Shown here: piece after piece, positions 24,730 to 33,552 of the stretch
Layout of the letters: every line of letters starts with the position of its first letter
Position numbering within the stretch: position 1 is the first letter of the stretch
Assembly (NCBI GenBank): GCA_041675325.1
Contig: JBAYUG010000001.1
Location: 1-64,000 of the forward strand
From: CAIKZJ01 sp041675325
Lineage (GTDB): Bacteria; Bacteroidota; Ignavibacteria; Tepidaquicellales; Tepidaquicellaceae
Reading direction: 5' to 3'
DNA: 64,000 bases
Made by a program: the position numbers and the translations under genes
Notes under the pieces: generated by a model
Told to the model about the DNA's origin: nothing
The model's database searches: none
Seen by the model: the letters and a program-made list of their open reading frames with translations, nothing else

Positions 24730-25932
24730 TTACAGATTTTTAATTATTTCCGAACGTTTCTGGCTTATCACCGGGAATATCATAACACACGCTCTGTAAA
24801 TAAGCACCAGCAGCGCAATACAACCGACCGTCACAGATATTTCACCGAACGACGGGAAATACTCTGAGGTTTTATAAACAGGATTGTACGCTACAATAAA
24901 ATTATTTATTCTGTTCAAAAGCACACCCGCTACTACAAGCGTGGCACCTGAGAATAGCCATATTGGTTTATTGTTTAATTTACTGAACAGGAACATAATG
25001 AATGGTATTATCATCAGAACCATTTCAGCAATAAACATCCATGCGACAAAATCGAACAGAAGGATGTACTTGAATGTTTCCCTTATAAAAATGTCACCGA
25101 TTTTGAAAGCAAGATAAACTCCTATAATCGGAGAAATCATGTTACCAAGTCCTGCAAGCAGATGTGTTTCGGGTTTCATCTTAAAGCTTTTCGAGGCAAT
25201 CAGAGATTCAAAAATTATCATCGGGAATCCGACTGCAATTGCTGAAAGCAGGAACAGCAGGGGCAGAATAGGTGTCTGCCATAACGGATGCATCTTTGGT
25301 CCTGCAATGATCATAAGCGTTCCGAGCGACGACTGGTGGAGAGTTGAAAGTACAACACCTGCAATAATGAATACAAACATTGTTTTGCTAAGACGATCGT
25401 CGAGATACTTCAGGAGCTTATCAACAGGTCTGTTAAGTTTTTCAAGCATTCCGGGAAGGTTAACCCTGTTCATGAAACGCTCTGTTACAATCGGAAGGAA
25501 TTCAATGTAAAGCACTGTCAGGTAAATCATTACACAGATACCAACTTCAAACAATGCAGAGTTTCCATTCCACATTATCAGCGGATGCCAGATGTAATAG
25601 AATCTACCAATATCAACAACAACGCCAAACGCAACGAAAGAGTAGCCAAGCATAGCTGTAAGCAAAGCAGGACGAACGATTGCGTGGTATTCTTCGCGGT
25701 GCATAACATGTCCGAGTGCCGCGGAGGTAAATCCGCCCGCTGCAAGTGCAACACCGGCGGCAACATCAACGCCAATCCACAATCCCCAAGGAGTTTCGTT
25801 AGTGAGGTTTGTTACGGCACCTATACCGCAGATAAATCTGACTGCAAGAAATACAAGACCGTTAAGAGCTATTAATATTAAAATCACCACGCCGGGTGTA
25901 AGGAATTTATGTTTCACGGGAGCCGGTATCAT
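24730..25932 (-). CDS. HybB/NrfD-like integral membrane quinone-interacting subunit
   Basis: 400 residues with about ten hydrophobic helices. The start region (GVVILILIALNGLVFLAVRF, then NLTNETPWGLWIGVDVAAGVALAAGGF) and EEYHAIVRPALLTAMLGYSF are typical of the HybB (hydrogenase-2 cytochrome b-type) branch of the NrfD/PsrC family, which passes electrons to or from menaquinone without haem. Its start overlaps the stop of the Fe-S subunit gene by four bases (ATGA). With its two neighbours it forms a transmembrane redox complex; no catalytic hydrogenase or reductase subunit is encoded beside it. Confidence 0.88.
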   Translation of the reverse strand: MIPAPVKHKFLTPGVVILILIALNGLVFLAVRFICGIGAVTNLTNETPWGLWIGVDVAAGVALAAGGFTSAALGHVMHREEYHAIVRPALLTAMLGYSFVAFGVVVDIGRFYYIWHPLIMWNGNSALFEVGICVMIYLTVLYIEFLPIVTERFMNRVNLPGMLEKLNRPVDKLLKYLDDRLSKTMFVFIIAGVVLSTLHQSSLGTLMIIAGPKMHPLWQTPILPLLFLLSAIAVGFPMIIFESLIASKSFKMKPETHLLAGLGNMISPIIGVYLAFKIGDIFIRETFKYILLFDFVAWMFIAEMVLMIIPFIMFLFSKLNNKPIWLFSGATLVVAGVLLNRINNFIVAYNPVYKTSEYFPSFGEISVTVGCIALLVLIYRACVMIFPVISQKRSEIIKNL

Positions 25933-26861
25933 ACGTCACCCCCTTTCTTTTCTTTCTCTTCAAGCTGCTTTTGTTTCTCTTCGCCCTTTCGTCTTTTTGT
26001 AATCCACATCATCAGTCCGAGCAGTGCATAAATAGTGACAGGAGGTACAAAATAAGCAAAGATGCCATGCTGTATTGTTTCCGAAATACCCGGAGCAGGG
26101 CTTGCAGACAGAGTAGGCATTTTTAGCTTGTCAAAATTTTTACTTGCAATGTACATCCAAGCAGTACCGCCAACTTCGTTCTCGCCGTAAATATGCGAAA
26201 CGTAATTATCGGATTTTCTTTTAATTCTGTTCTTTGCAATCTGCAACAGATCAACACGCTTGCCAAAAATAAGTGCTTCATTAGGGCAAATGTCAACGCA
26301 TGCGGGGAGCTTCTCCATTTTTCTTCTTTTCTCGCAGAGGTCGCATTTTCTGATGAGCGGGTTAATTGCAACATCGTAATCGTAAGTCGGAATCTGGAAC
26401 GGACATGCAACCATGCAGTACCTGCAGCCGATGCATTTATCTGTATCCCAAACAACGCTCCCATCATCCTTCTTCGTAAAAGCTCCGACAATGCAGGCTG
26501 AAACGCAAGCCGGACGCTCGCAGTGCATGCATTGTACTTTGAAGTTAATCGGGAGAAGAGGATTCTTTTCGTTTTCAAATTGATTTACTACCGTCAATGC
26601 AGATTTATCGGGCCGGCGGTATTCCTTGAAAACTGAAGTGTCATAGTAAGTTTCAAGAGGTTCTGTTGGCATTCCGTGGGCTTCTTTACAGGCAAACTCG
26701 CAGAGACGGCAGCCCACACACGCCTCTGTATCTACTAAAACGCCGACTCTGTTTTCGGAGAGTACTTTATCGGCTCCTTTGACTGATGAGGCTCCCAGAG
26801 TACCAACAGCAACTCCAAAAGTAACAGTCTTGAAAAAATCGCGCCGGTTAAGGTCTTTCAT
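25929..26861 (-). CDS. HybA-like ferredoxin with four [4Fe-4S] clusters and Tat signal
   Basis: 310 residues. The N-terminus NRRDFFK followed by a hydrophobic stretch is a twin-arginine signal, so the folded protein is exported. Cysteine sets for four clusters are visible: C48/51/54/58, C111/114/119/123, C143/146/149/153 and C173/176/188/192, in the DmsB/HybA/NrfC layout. A single C-terminal helix (about 270-290, FAYFVPPVTIYALLGLMMW) anchors it, as in HybA. It is the first gene of the hybA-hybB-cytochrome operon and should wire the membrane subunit to the multihaem cytochrome on the periplasmic side. Confidence 0.9.
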   Translation of the reverse strand: MKDLNRRDFFKTVTFGVAVGTLGASSVKGADKVLSENRVGVLVDTEACVGCRLCEFACKEAHGMPTEPLETYYDTSVFKEYRRPDKSALTVVNQFENEKNPLLPINFKVQCMHCERPACVSACIVGAFTKKDDGSVVWDTDKCIGCRYCMVACPFQIPTYDYDVAINPLIRKCDLCEKRRKMEKLPACVDICPNEALIFGKRVDLLQIAKNRIKRKSDNYVSHIYGENEVGGTAWMYIASKNFDKLKMPTLSASPAPGISETIQHGIFAYFVPPVTIYALLGLMMWITKRRKGEEKQKQLEEKEKKGGDV

Positions 26862-27161
26862 ATAACCTATATTTTAATTAATAAGGATTTATTAATTTCG
26901 TGTATGCGTCATGCGATGAACTAAAATCAGGTTATAATAAACCCGGGGGTAATCAATTTACATCACGGTTTACACATATCACAATTTAAATCAGATAGAT
27001 TTCATCGGAAGACTTATTGCATTGGAGAATTTTCCGATTGTACAATAATACTTATAAATTCAATAATAAATAAGTCAAATAGAAATAAACCCGCAAAGTT
27101 CGACGCTTTATCGGAAACATTTTCTGTACTGAGCCAATAATTTTGAAACTAGAGTATAATA
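26862..27161. other. Promoter-bearing intergenic region of the redox operon
   Basis: 300 AT-rich bases upstream of the HybA-like gene and downstream of a T9SS cargo gene, both on the minus strand. The promoter of the redox operon must lie here, but I see no clear operator, repeat or terminator. Confidence 0.4.
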
Positions 27162-28367
27162 TTATTTCAGTAAAACTGCTTTTTTTACTAAGGTATAAAC
27201 CTTTCCTTCATGAGTAATAAACGATAAAGAATAATAATATACACCGGTGCAAAGAGCAGAGCCATCTATCTTTACTCTGTAACTCCCCTGTGAAAGGAAT
27301 TCATTAATTAATACTTTCACCTCCCGACCGAGTCCGTCATGAACTTTTAGATTTGCATAGCCGCTTTTAGGTATTGAGAACTCTATGTTTGTTGCCGGAT
27401 TAAACGGGTTGGGATAATTTTGTTTTAAAGTAAAGTTATCGGGTATTTCCGTTTCATTAATTTTTATAAACAAAGGTGCGTCCTGCACTGACATCCTAAT
27501 TGGATTTGTGTAACTCCCGTGCGGATTAACCGTGTTCGTCCCGCTGGACCAGATACCGTCTGCGACAGAATTCGAGGCTGTAATATCCCCTGTGTTAATA
27601 TCGTGAACGTTAATTCTTTTTAATCCGCCCGGCAGTTGATTAGGCAGGAAGCTTCCCCACCTTCCGTTCCTGAAATTTACGCTGTCCCTGTAATATACTA
27701 CCATTGATGCCATGGCAGATGAATCAATCCCTTCATTTTCAAGATATACCACGGCAAGCGGTCTGCCGGTATTATTTACATTGTCATACAATGAGACGAT
27801 ATCTTTTGGAATAGCAAGAGATATTCCATATATGCCAGTTGCTGCGGTTGATGAAGTAGTATCACTGCTGAATCCAAGAACAAAAATGGAATCGTTTAAT
27901 GCAAACCTGTACCTTACCGAGCCGCTTCCGCCGCTATCGAGTGTGATCGCAGGAATAACATAATTCCCCGCCGTGAATCTTGCGTTGCCTGTGTGCACAA
28001 ACCCGAACCAGCCTGTGTACGTTCCGCTTGAATTTGTTATCAGAGAATCATATCCTGCAGAATTGCTAAGCCCGGGATTTGTAGTGTATTTAAAGTTACT
28101 ACCGTTAATCAAAACAGGATTGCCGGCTCCTGAATTTGTACTGCCAAGATCTGTGTATCTGCACACCTGAGTATAATACTTGTACTTAGTGTTTGGCTGT
28201 AAATTTGTTAGCTGAGCTCTGAATACATAAGGCAGTCTTGTGCTTGCTCCCGAACAAATATATTTCGGAACGAGTATTCCGGTAAAATTATTCTGCGTTA
28301 ATTGCTGTGAGTAAACAGAGGAAACGATGAATAGAAATAAGCTAAAAAACAGTGTGATTTTTTTCAA
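27162..28367 (-). CDS. Secreted protein of unknown function with T9SS type A sorting domain
   Basis: 401 residues. The signal peptide (about 1-20, ending VYSQQ) is followed by a beta-rich region without propeller repeats (LQPNTKYKYYTQVCRYTD; GTYTGWFGFVHTGN; RPLAVVYLENEGIDSS), suggestive of fibronectin/Ig-like or lamin-tail-like folds. The C-terminal domain is QNYPNPFNPATNIEFSI … DGLGREVKVLINE … GVYYYSLSF … KKAVLLK, with an insertion (ITHEGKVYTL) before the basic end. It probably acts at the cell surface or in the medium. It has no evident operon partner. Confidence 0.78.
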   Translation of the reverse strand: MKKITLFFSLFLFIVSSVYSQQLTQNNFTGILVPKYICSGASTRLPYVFRAQLTNLQPNTKYKYYTQVCRYTDLGSTNSGAGNPVLINGSNFKYTTNPGLSNSAGYDSLITNSSGTYTGWFGFVHTGNARFTAGNYVIPAITLDSGGSGSVRYRFALNDSIFVLGFSSDTTSSTAATGIYGISLAIPKDIVSLYDNVNNTGRPLAVVYLENEGIDSSAMASMVVYYRDSVNFRNGRWGSFLPNQLPGGLKRINVHDINTGDITASNSVADGIWSSGTNTVNPHGSYTNPIRMSVQDAPLFIKINETEIPDNFTLKQNYPNPFNPATNIEFSIPKSGYANLKVHDGLGREVKVLINEFLSQGSYRVKIDGSALCTGVYYYSLSFITHEGKVYTLVKKAVLLK

Positions 28368-28622
28368 GGTAATGTTTTTTAATTACACTTAATATTATTG
28401 ATAAATAATTTTCGATACAAGTCAAAATTTTAAATGCTCTTTTACAGATTATTATAACACATTGTTTTAACAACATATCTATAAAGGTGTTCAGTTTGTC
28501 AATTACTACTTCTGACTGTACCATTTTTTTGGGAAAGCCACTTCGCATCAAATTATCCTTGAAAATATAGTGTGATTATGCTATATTATATGTTTTACAA
28601 GTAAAAGGATTAAACGTTTATC

Positions 28623-28853
28623 ATGAAAAAGGAAATACATCCAAAATATTATAAATGCAATGTGATTTGCAATTGCGGTGAAAATAGAGGGGTTTTATTC
28701 ACAACTCGTTCGACTGTTCCTGAAATCAAGGTCGAAATTTGTTCGCTCTGCCACCCGTTCTTTACCGGAACACAAAAGATTGTTGACACAGCAGGACGTG
28801 TTGAGAAATACTATAAGAAATTCGGCAAAACCCAGAAGACTACAGACGCTTAA
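28623..28853 (+). CDS. rpmE: 50S ribosomal protein L31, zinc-binding form
   Basis: 76 residues starting MKKEIHPKYYKC. The cysteines near the N-terminus (CNVICNC) and the later CSLCHPFFTGTQKIVDTAGRVEKY are the hallmark of the zinc-containing (C+) L31. It is part of the large ribosomal subunit, near the central protuberance. Size and ends match the family (about 70-80 residues). It is monocistronic, with a strong terminator 20 bases after the stop. Confidence 0.97.
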   Translation: MKKEIHPKYYKCNVICNCGENRGVLFTTRSTVPEIKVEICSLCHPFFTGTQKIVDTAGRVEKYYKKFGKTQKTTDA

Positions 28854-28872
28854 TATATAGTTCTCGCTTTTT

Positions 28873-28918
28873 AAGCCGGCTCTTTTATTTTCACTAAATA
28901 AGCCGGCTTTTTTATTTT
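28873..28918 (+). terminator. Rho-independent terminator of rpmE
   Basis: AAGCCGGCT and AGCCGGCTT form a perfect stem around a 19-nt loop, followed by TTTTTATTTTT. It is a typical terminator. Confidence 0.85.
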
Positions 28919-28940
28919 TAGAATTTAAACATCTGAATCT

Positions 28941-30176
28941 ATGAAATATATAATATTTGAAGATACAAAATACGAAAATCTCTTCCCATTGAACCTGTTA
29001 AGAGCTTCATTCGACATTAAAGCAGGTGTTTTTTCAATGAAGGAACGTATTGAGCATTACCTTCCCGCTGATTCCAGAGTAGAACTGTACGTCAGGGATT
29101 CCATCGCAGATTTTGTTACACAAAATAACAGTAACCTTGTAAATAAATTCCCGGCAGAAGATACTATCTTCCTTAACGGCAGAATAGTTTTTTCCAAGAA
29201 GGTTATTGACTGGGTAACAGAAACTATGTCGGTCAATAGTGTTATTGATTTTGAAGATACTGTAATAGCAGCCAAGATGACTGCGGATGAAATCAATAAA
29301 CGCAAAGATACATTCAGTTTCTGTTTGAATAATGATTTCTTCGGCGGACTGAAGAAAATAAATAGCACAAATTATCAGTTTCAGAATATTTTCGAGATTA
29401 TAAATTATCCGTGGGATATTTTGAAGTCGCTCGATGTAAATCTCGGGTTTGACCTTAACTACCTTCTTGAAAGCGTTAAAGGCCAGGAAAAGAATCCCGA
29501 TGTGAATCAGGAAAACGACAATAATTTTGTAAGCGCGTCTGCAAAAGTTTATCCTGGAGTTATACTTGATACCGTAAGCGGCGAGATTTTCATAGACGAC
29601 AATGCAGTCGTTGAACCTCTTACATATTTAAAAGGTCCTGTTTATATAGGAAAGAATGCACTTGTCAAATCGGGTTCACGCATTTACGGACCCTGCTCAA
29701 TCGGCCATTCCTCAAAGGTTTCAGGAGAAATATCTAACTCGGTTTTCCATAGCTGCGTTAACAAACAACATGACGGGTTCATAGGTCACACATATGCATG
29801 TCCATTCGTGAACTTTGGAGCGGATACAGTGACAAGCAACCTCAAAAATAATTATTCCAAGATTCGTGTTAATCAATTCGGTAACAACATCAATACAGGT
29901 TTGCAATTCCTTGGAAGTATTGTCGGTGACCATTCCAAGTTCGGTATCAACACAATGTTGAACACGGGAACGATGTGCGGCATTTTTGCAAACGTTGCAG
30001 GGGGCGGGTTTCCCGATAAACTTATTAATTCATTCGAATGGAATATCATCGGAAATGAAAAGGAAAAGTATGACCTTGATAAGGCATTTGAAACAGCAAA
30101 GATGGTTATGAAAAGACGCGGATTCGATATGTCAGAAGCCTACATGAATATGGTTAAAAATATTTATAACAAATAA
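28941..30176 (+). CDS. GlmU-family sugar nucleotidyltransferase with left-handed beta-helix
   Basis: 411 residues. The N-terminus MKYIIFEDTKYENLFPLNLLRASFDIKAG is the form seen in the Bacteroidota-type GlmU-like proteins (putative sugar-nucleotidyltransferase, NTP_transf_4 type) rather than canonical GlmU with LAAGxGTRM. From about residue 195 hexapeptide repeats (VYPGVILDT…IFIDDNAVVEPL…GPVYIGKNALVKSG) build the acyltransferase beta-helix. The enzyme probably makes UDP-N-acetylglucosamine or a related activated sugar for cell-wall or surface glycans, but its substrate is unproven. It stands alone between two terminators. Confidence 0.82.
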   Translation: MKYIIFEDTKYENLFPLNLLRASFDIKAGVFSMKERIEHYLPADSRVELYVRDSIADFVTQNNSNLVNKFPAEDTIFLNGRIVFSKKVIDWVTETMSVNSVIDFEDTVIAAKMTADEINKRKDTFSFCLNNDFFGGLKKINSTNYQFQNIFEIINYPWDILKSLDVNLGFDLNYLLESVKGQEKNPDVNQENDNNFVSASAKVYPGVILDTVSGEIFIDDNAVVEPLTYLKGPVYIGKNALVKSGSRIYGPCSIGHSSKVSGEISNSVFHSCVNKQHDGFIGHTYACPFVNFGADTVTSNLKNNYSKIRVNQFGNNINTGLQFLGSIVGDHSKFGINTMLNTGTMCGIFANVAGGGFPDKLINSFEWNIIGNEKEKYDLDKAFETAKMVMKRRGFDMSEAYMNMVKNIYNK

Positions 30177-30187
30177 ACGAATCAAAA

Positions 30188-30210
30188 AACCCCTTGTTCG
30201 CAAGGGGGTT
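30188..30210. terminator. Bidirectional terminator between the GlmU-like and livH-like genes
   Basis: AACCCCTTG TTCG CAAGGGGGTT is a stem with a TTCG tetraloop; A-rich sequence on one side and T-rich on the other give a U tract in both directions. It ends the GlmU-like gene (+) and the liv operon (-). Confidence 0.85.
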
Positions 30211-30214
30211 TTTG

Positions 30215-31126
30215 TTAAACCTTTTCTATTTCCTTTTTCCCGAGAATACCGGTCGGCTTTAAAAGCAGTATGATGATAAGTATAGCAAACGCAATAGCGT
30301 CTCTGTATGTTGATGATAAGTAACCCGATACAAACGTCTCAACAAGTCCGAGTATGTATCCGCCAAGTGCCGCGCCGGTTATGTTTCCAATGCCGCCCAG
30401 CACTGCAGCCACGAATGCTTTCAGACCGTAAATGATTCCAATCAACGGGTCAATCTTCGGGTAATTCAATCCGAAAAGTATCCCTGCTGCTGCCGCAAGC
30501 GAAGAGCCGATGATAAAAGTAAAACTTATAACTCCGTTAATGTTTATTCCCATAAGGCTTGCAACGTTATGATTGAATGAAACAGCCCTCATTGCAGTTC
30601 CTATTTTGGTCTTCATGATTATTAATCTTAAAATAACCATGAGCACTAATGAAACTATTATTACAACTACTGAATTTGAAAAAACAGCAGCACCACCGAT
30701 ACTGAATAAAGATTTATTTTCAAGTAATGTTGGAAATGACTTTGGGTCTGCACCGAATACAAGCTGTCCGCCGTATTCAAGAAAAAGCGAAACACCTATA
30801 GCAGTAATTAATATCGTGAGTTTAGGAGAATTTCGCAGAGGTTTATAAGCAAGCTTTTCAAGAGTAAAGCCGAGTATTGAGCAGACTACCATAGAACCGA
30901 TGAGTATTAGTATTGCCATCCATACTGAAGCACCTCCAGTAAATGTAGTAAACGCAAAGAGCATCGCAAGGTAATATCCCGAATATGCTCCTATCATAAA
31001 TACATCCCCGTGAGCAAAGTTAATGAACCTCAGTATTCCGTATATCATCGTATAGCCGAGTGCGATAAGCGCATATATACTGCCGAGAGAGAGTCCGTTT
31101 ATAAACTGCTGAATGAATTCTGTCAT
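30215..31126 (-). CDS. Branched-chain amino-acid ABC transporter permease, LivH type
   Basis: 303 residues with about eight membrane helices. The start MTEFIQQFINGLSLGSIYALIALGYTMIYGILRFINFAHGD and the later GRAMRAVS-like GTAMRAVSFNHNVASLMGI and AFVAAVLGGIGNITGAALGG are the LivH signature, including the coupling-helix EAA-like loop. It forms half of the membrane channel for leucine/isoleucine/valine or related amides. It overlaps the upstream binding-protein gene by ATGA, and a terminator follows directly, so LivM, LivG and LivF are not in this operon. Confidence 0.92.
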   Translation of the reverse strand: MTEFIQQFINGLSLGSIYALIALGYTMIYGILRFINFAHGDVFMIGAYSGYYLAMLFAFTTFTGGASVWMAILILIGSMVVCSILGFTLEKLAYKPLRNSPKLTILITAIGVSLFLEYGGQLVFGADPKSFPTLLENKSLFSIGGAAVFSNSVVVIIVSLVLMVILRLIIMKTKIGTAMRAVSFNHNVASLMGININGVISFTFIIGSSLAAAAGILFGLNYPKIDPLIGIIYGLKAFVAAVLGGIGNITGAALGGYILGLVETFVSGYLSSTYRDAIAFAILIIILLLKPTGILGKKEIEKV

Positions 31127-32268
31127 GGGGCTATCGTTTCTTTATACCTGAATTTGCCGTCTTTTATCTCAAGCACGACCGCGGGTTTAATAGCATTTCG
31201 CTGATCGTTTATCGAAATGCTTCCGGTAACACCCTTAAAGTTACTCGTCTTTGCAAGTTCCTGTCTTATCTTATCTCCGTCAGTCGAACCTGCTCTCTTT
31301 ATTGCGTCTGCCATCAGCATCATTGCGTCATAACCAAGAAATGAAAATGCATCGGGCTCTGATTTATATCTTTCTCTATACTTCTTTATAAAGTTTTGGA
31401 TTAAAGGATTTGGGTCTTCTGAAGATACATGAGTCGAGAAGAAACTTCCCTCTAAAGCATCTTTTGCTTTTCCTTCTGTCAGCTTATCCGATTCCCATCC
31501 GTCTGAACCAAACAACGGAACGTTCAATCCTATTTCCCTCGCCTGTATTGCCATTAAACCAACATCCGTATAATATCCGGGAATGAATATCGCCTCGGGG
31601 TTCTTGTACTTTATTGCTGTAAGCTGTGCTTTAAAATCTTTATCGCCTGCTGAATACTTCTGCTCTTCAACAATCTCACCCCCCATTTCTATAAATGTCT
31701 TTTTAAAGTTCTCTGCAAGTCCAGTCGAATAGGCATTCCGCTGGTCTATTAATAAAGCAACTTTTTTAATCTTCATTGAATTTAATGCAAACTTGCTCAT
31801 GACTGTTGCCTGAAACGGGTCTATAAAGCAAACCCTGAATATGTAATCGCCTATTGCAGTTACTTCGGGATTCGTTGATGCTTGCGTTATCATCGGTATT
31901 TTTGCATTCTGGCATATCGGCGCAGCAGCCTTACTTCTCGAGGAAGCAACCTCGCCTATTATGCCGACGACTTTATCCCTGTTGATTAGTTTCTGAACCA
32001 CAGTCTGCGTTTCATTCGGTTTGCCCTGATTGTCTTCCGTTATCAGCTCTATTTTTTTGCCAAGAACTCCGCCTGAGTTGTTTATCTCTTCAACTGCAAG
32101 CTTTATGCCGTTGTCGGAGCTTATTCCAAATGTCGCTTCGCTTCCTGTTAAAGAAGCAAATTGTCCAATCTTGATTACATTGCTGTCATTCTTATTGCAG
32201 GATATAATCAGGATTGATACTGCTGCAGTTAAAATTAAACCTACGAAAATCGTTGCCTTATTTTTCAT
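31123..32268 (-). CDS. Branched-chain amino-acid ABC transporter substrate-binding lipoprotein, LivJ/K type
   Basis: 381 residues from the ATG at 32268; a longer frame reaches 32337, but the signal sequence MKNKATIFVGLILTAAVSILIISC starts here, with lipobox IISC. The protein shows the periplasmic-binding-protein type I pattern: IKIGQFASLTGSEATFGISSDNGIKLAVEEIN, then VVGIIGEVASSRSKAAAPIC and FRVCFIDPFQATVMSKFA. It captures the amino acid or amide for the LivH-like permease encoded next (4-base overlap). Homologues also bind urea or short amides, so the ligand is not certain. Confidence 0.9.
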   Translation of the reverse strand: MKNKATIFVGLILTAAVSILIISCNKNDSNVIKIGQFASLTGSEATFGISSDNGIKLAVEEINNSGGVLGKKIELITEDNQGKPNETQTVVQKLINRDKVVGIIGEVASSRSKAAAPICQNAKIPMITQASTNPEVTAIGDYIFRVCFIDPFQATVMSKFALNSMKIKKVALLIDQRNAYSTGLAENFKKTFIEMGGEIVEEQKYSAGDKDFKAQLTAIKYKNPEAIFIPGYYTDVGLMAIQAREIGLNVPLFGSDGWESDKLTEGKAKDALEGSFFSTHVSSEDPNPLIQNFIKKYRERYKSEPDAFSFLGYDAMMLMADAIKRAGSTDGDKIRQELAKTSNFKGVTGSISINDQRNAIKPAVVLEIKDGKFRYKETIAP

Positions 32269-32362
32269 AAAGATTTGATTAAAATTTAAAAGTAAACTAA
32301 AATAATTTAAATAGCAGTAAAAAACAATTTTAATCAATTTACTTAAATATCACGGGACTGTT

Positions 32363-32965
32363 TTATTTGTTGTTCTTTTTCACGAGTATCATAAAAATCT
32401 CCCGCCCCGCTCTCGGATTAATAGAGTTGTACGAGGTCTCAAAGACTTTGTAATCAAACCTGGTATCAAAGTATCCGCGGTATTCCTTTTCAGTTCCACC
32501 GAAAGGAGGTACTGCTTTTTCAAACTCATGATTGAAAAGAACTCCTGCTAATTTGCCGTTTTCTTTCAGCAGCGAATAAATTTTATCCGAATAATCTTCC
32601 CTTAAAGAAGGGTCAATGGCGCAGAAAAACGTCTGTTCAAGAATCATGTCATATTCTCCTTCATGCAAGAAGAAATCACCGCAAACGATATAGTCTTTAG
32701 GAAAATCCGGGAATCTATTAGTAAATTTTCTAATAGCTTCCCCTGAGATATCAAGAACATAAACATTTTTAAATCCCTGTAAATGCATGTATTCTGCCTC
32801 GTATGCATTTCCCGCACCGGGTATAAGCACTTTCAGGTTTTTGTCCGCTATCTGGTCAATGTACTCTTTAAGAGGCGTGGAAACGTGTCCTACATCCCAG
32901 CCAGTTTTGTTCTCTTCATATTGCGAGTCCCAGTATAGTTTTGTTTTATCCGTATCCTTAAACAT
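32363..32965 (-). CDS. SAM-dependent methyltransferase, thiopurine methyltransferase (TPMT) family
   Basis: 200 residues. WDSQYEENKTGWDVGHVSTPL at the N-terminus, the SAM-binding loop VLIPGAGNAYEAEYM and the acidic end of strand two YVLDISGEAI, then EQTFFCAIDP, match the TPMT family (PF05724), found in bacteria as methyltransferases of thiols, chalcogen oxyanions, or halides. The substrate is unknown. It lies upstream of the liv genes on the same strand with a 94-base gap. Confidence 0.82.
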   Translation of the reverse strand: MFKDTDKTKLYWDSQYEENKTGWDVGHVSTPLKEYIDQIADKNLKVLIPGAGNAYEAEYMHLQGFKNVYVLDISGEAIRKFTNRFPDFPKDYIVCGDFFLHEGEYDMILEQTFFCAIDPSLREDYSDKIYSLLKENGKLAGVLFNHEFEKAVPPFGGTEKEYRGYFDTRFDYKVFETSYNSINPRAGREIFMILVKKNNK

Positions 32966-33168
32966 TAAAAATATTTGTAAAACAATTTTTTTCTTGCTTT
33001 TATTTAAAAAAATCTTTTATTATATTATTGAACGTAATTTTTCTTAATTCGCTTTGTTACACAATATAACAAGAAAAATTACTATAGGGTTTAAAAGATT
33101 TTCGTATATGTTGTTTTTAAAGTACGAAACACAAACTTGTTTTTTTCATAAATATAAATAATAATATC

Positions 33169-33450
33169 ATGGCTGAAAATTATTATTATGAAAACCGGGA
33201 AGAAATCCGCAGGAAGGTGCGGGAGAAATACAGAAAAGACAAAGAGTACAGAGAAAAACTGAAAAAGTATTACAGGGAAAAATATCACAATGACCCTGAA
33301 TACAAAAAGATGACTCTGGAAAATGCTCGTAACAGGTATTACAACGACCCTGAGTACCGCGAACGCACAATCCAGCGGGCAAAGGAAAGAGCATTAAGAC
33401 TCAAGAAAGAAAAGGAAAAAGCAAAGAAAACTACTAAAAAGAAAAAGTAG
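33169..33450 (+). CDS. Small, highly charged coiled-coil protein
   Basis: 93 residues, of which more than half are Lys, Arg or Glu. An imperfect repeat 'KYREKYHNDPEYKK.T.ENARNRYYNDPEYRERT' and a Lys-only tail (KKTTKKKK) suggest a long basic helix that may bind nucleic acid or ribosomes. There is no signal peptide. It resembles the 'YYRENKEKIREK' linkers of some HNH/GIY proteins and protist-like basic proteins but no family can be named. A matching low-complexity frame exists on the opposite strand, so the coding call rests on the start and composition. Confidence 0.5.
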   Translation: MAENYYYENREEIRRKVREKYRKDKEYREKLKKYYREKYHNDPEYKKMTLENARNRYYNDPEYRERTIQRAKERALRLKKEKEKAKKTTKKKK

Positions 33451-33552
33451 TTTAGGCTCGGAACCGGTTATGTTCTATGACCGGAATTACAAAGGGTAAG
33501 CTGGCCTGCAATTTATAAGAGGATTTATGTGTTCTTATACTAAAATTAATAA

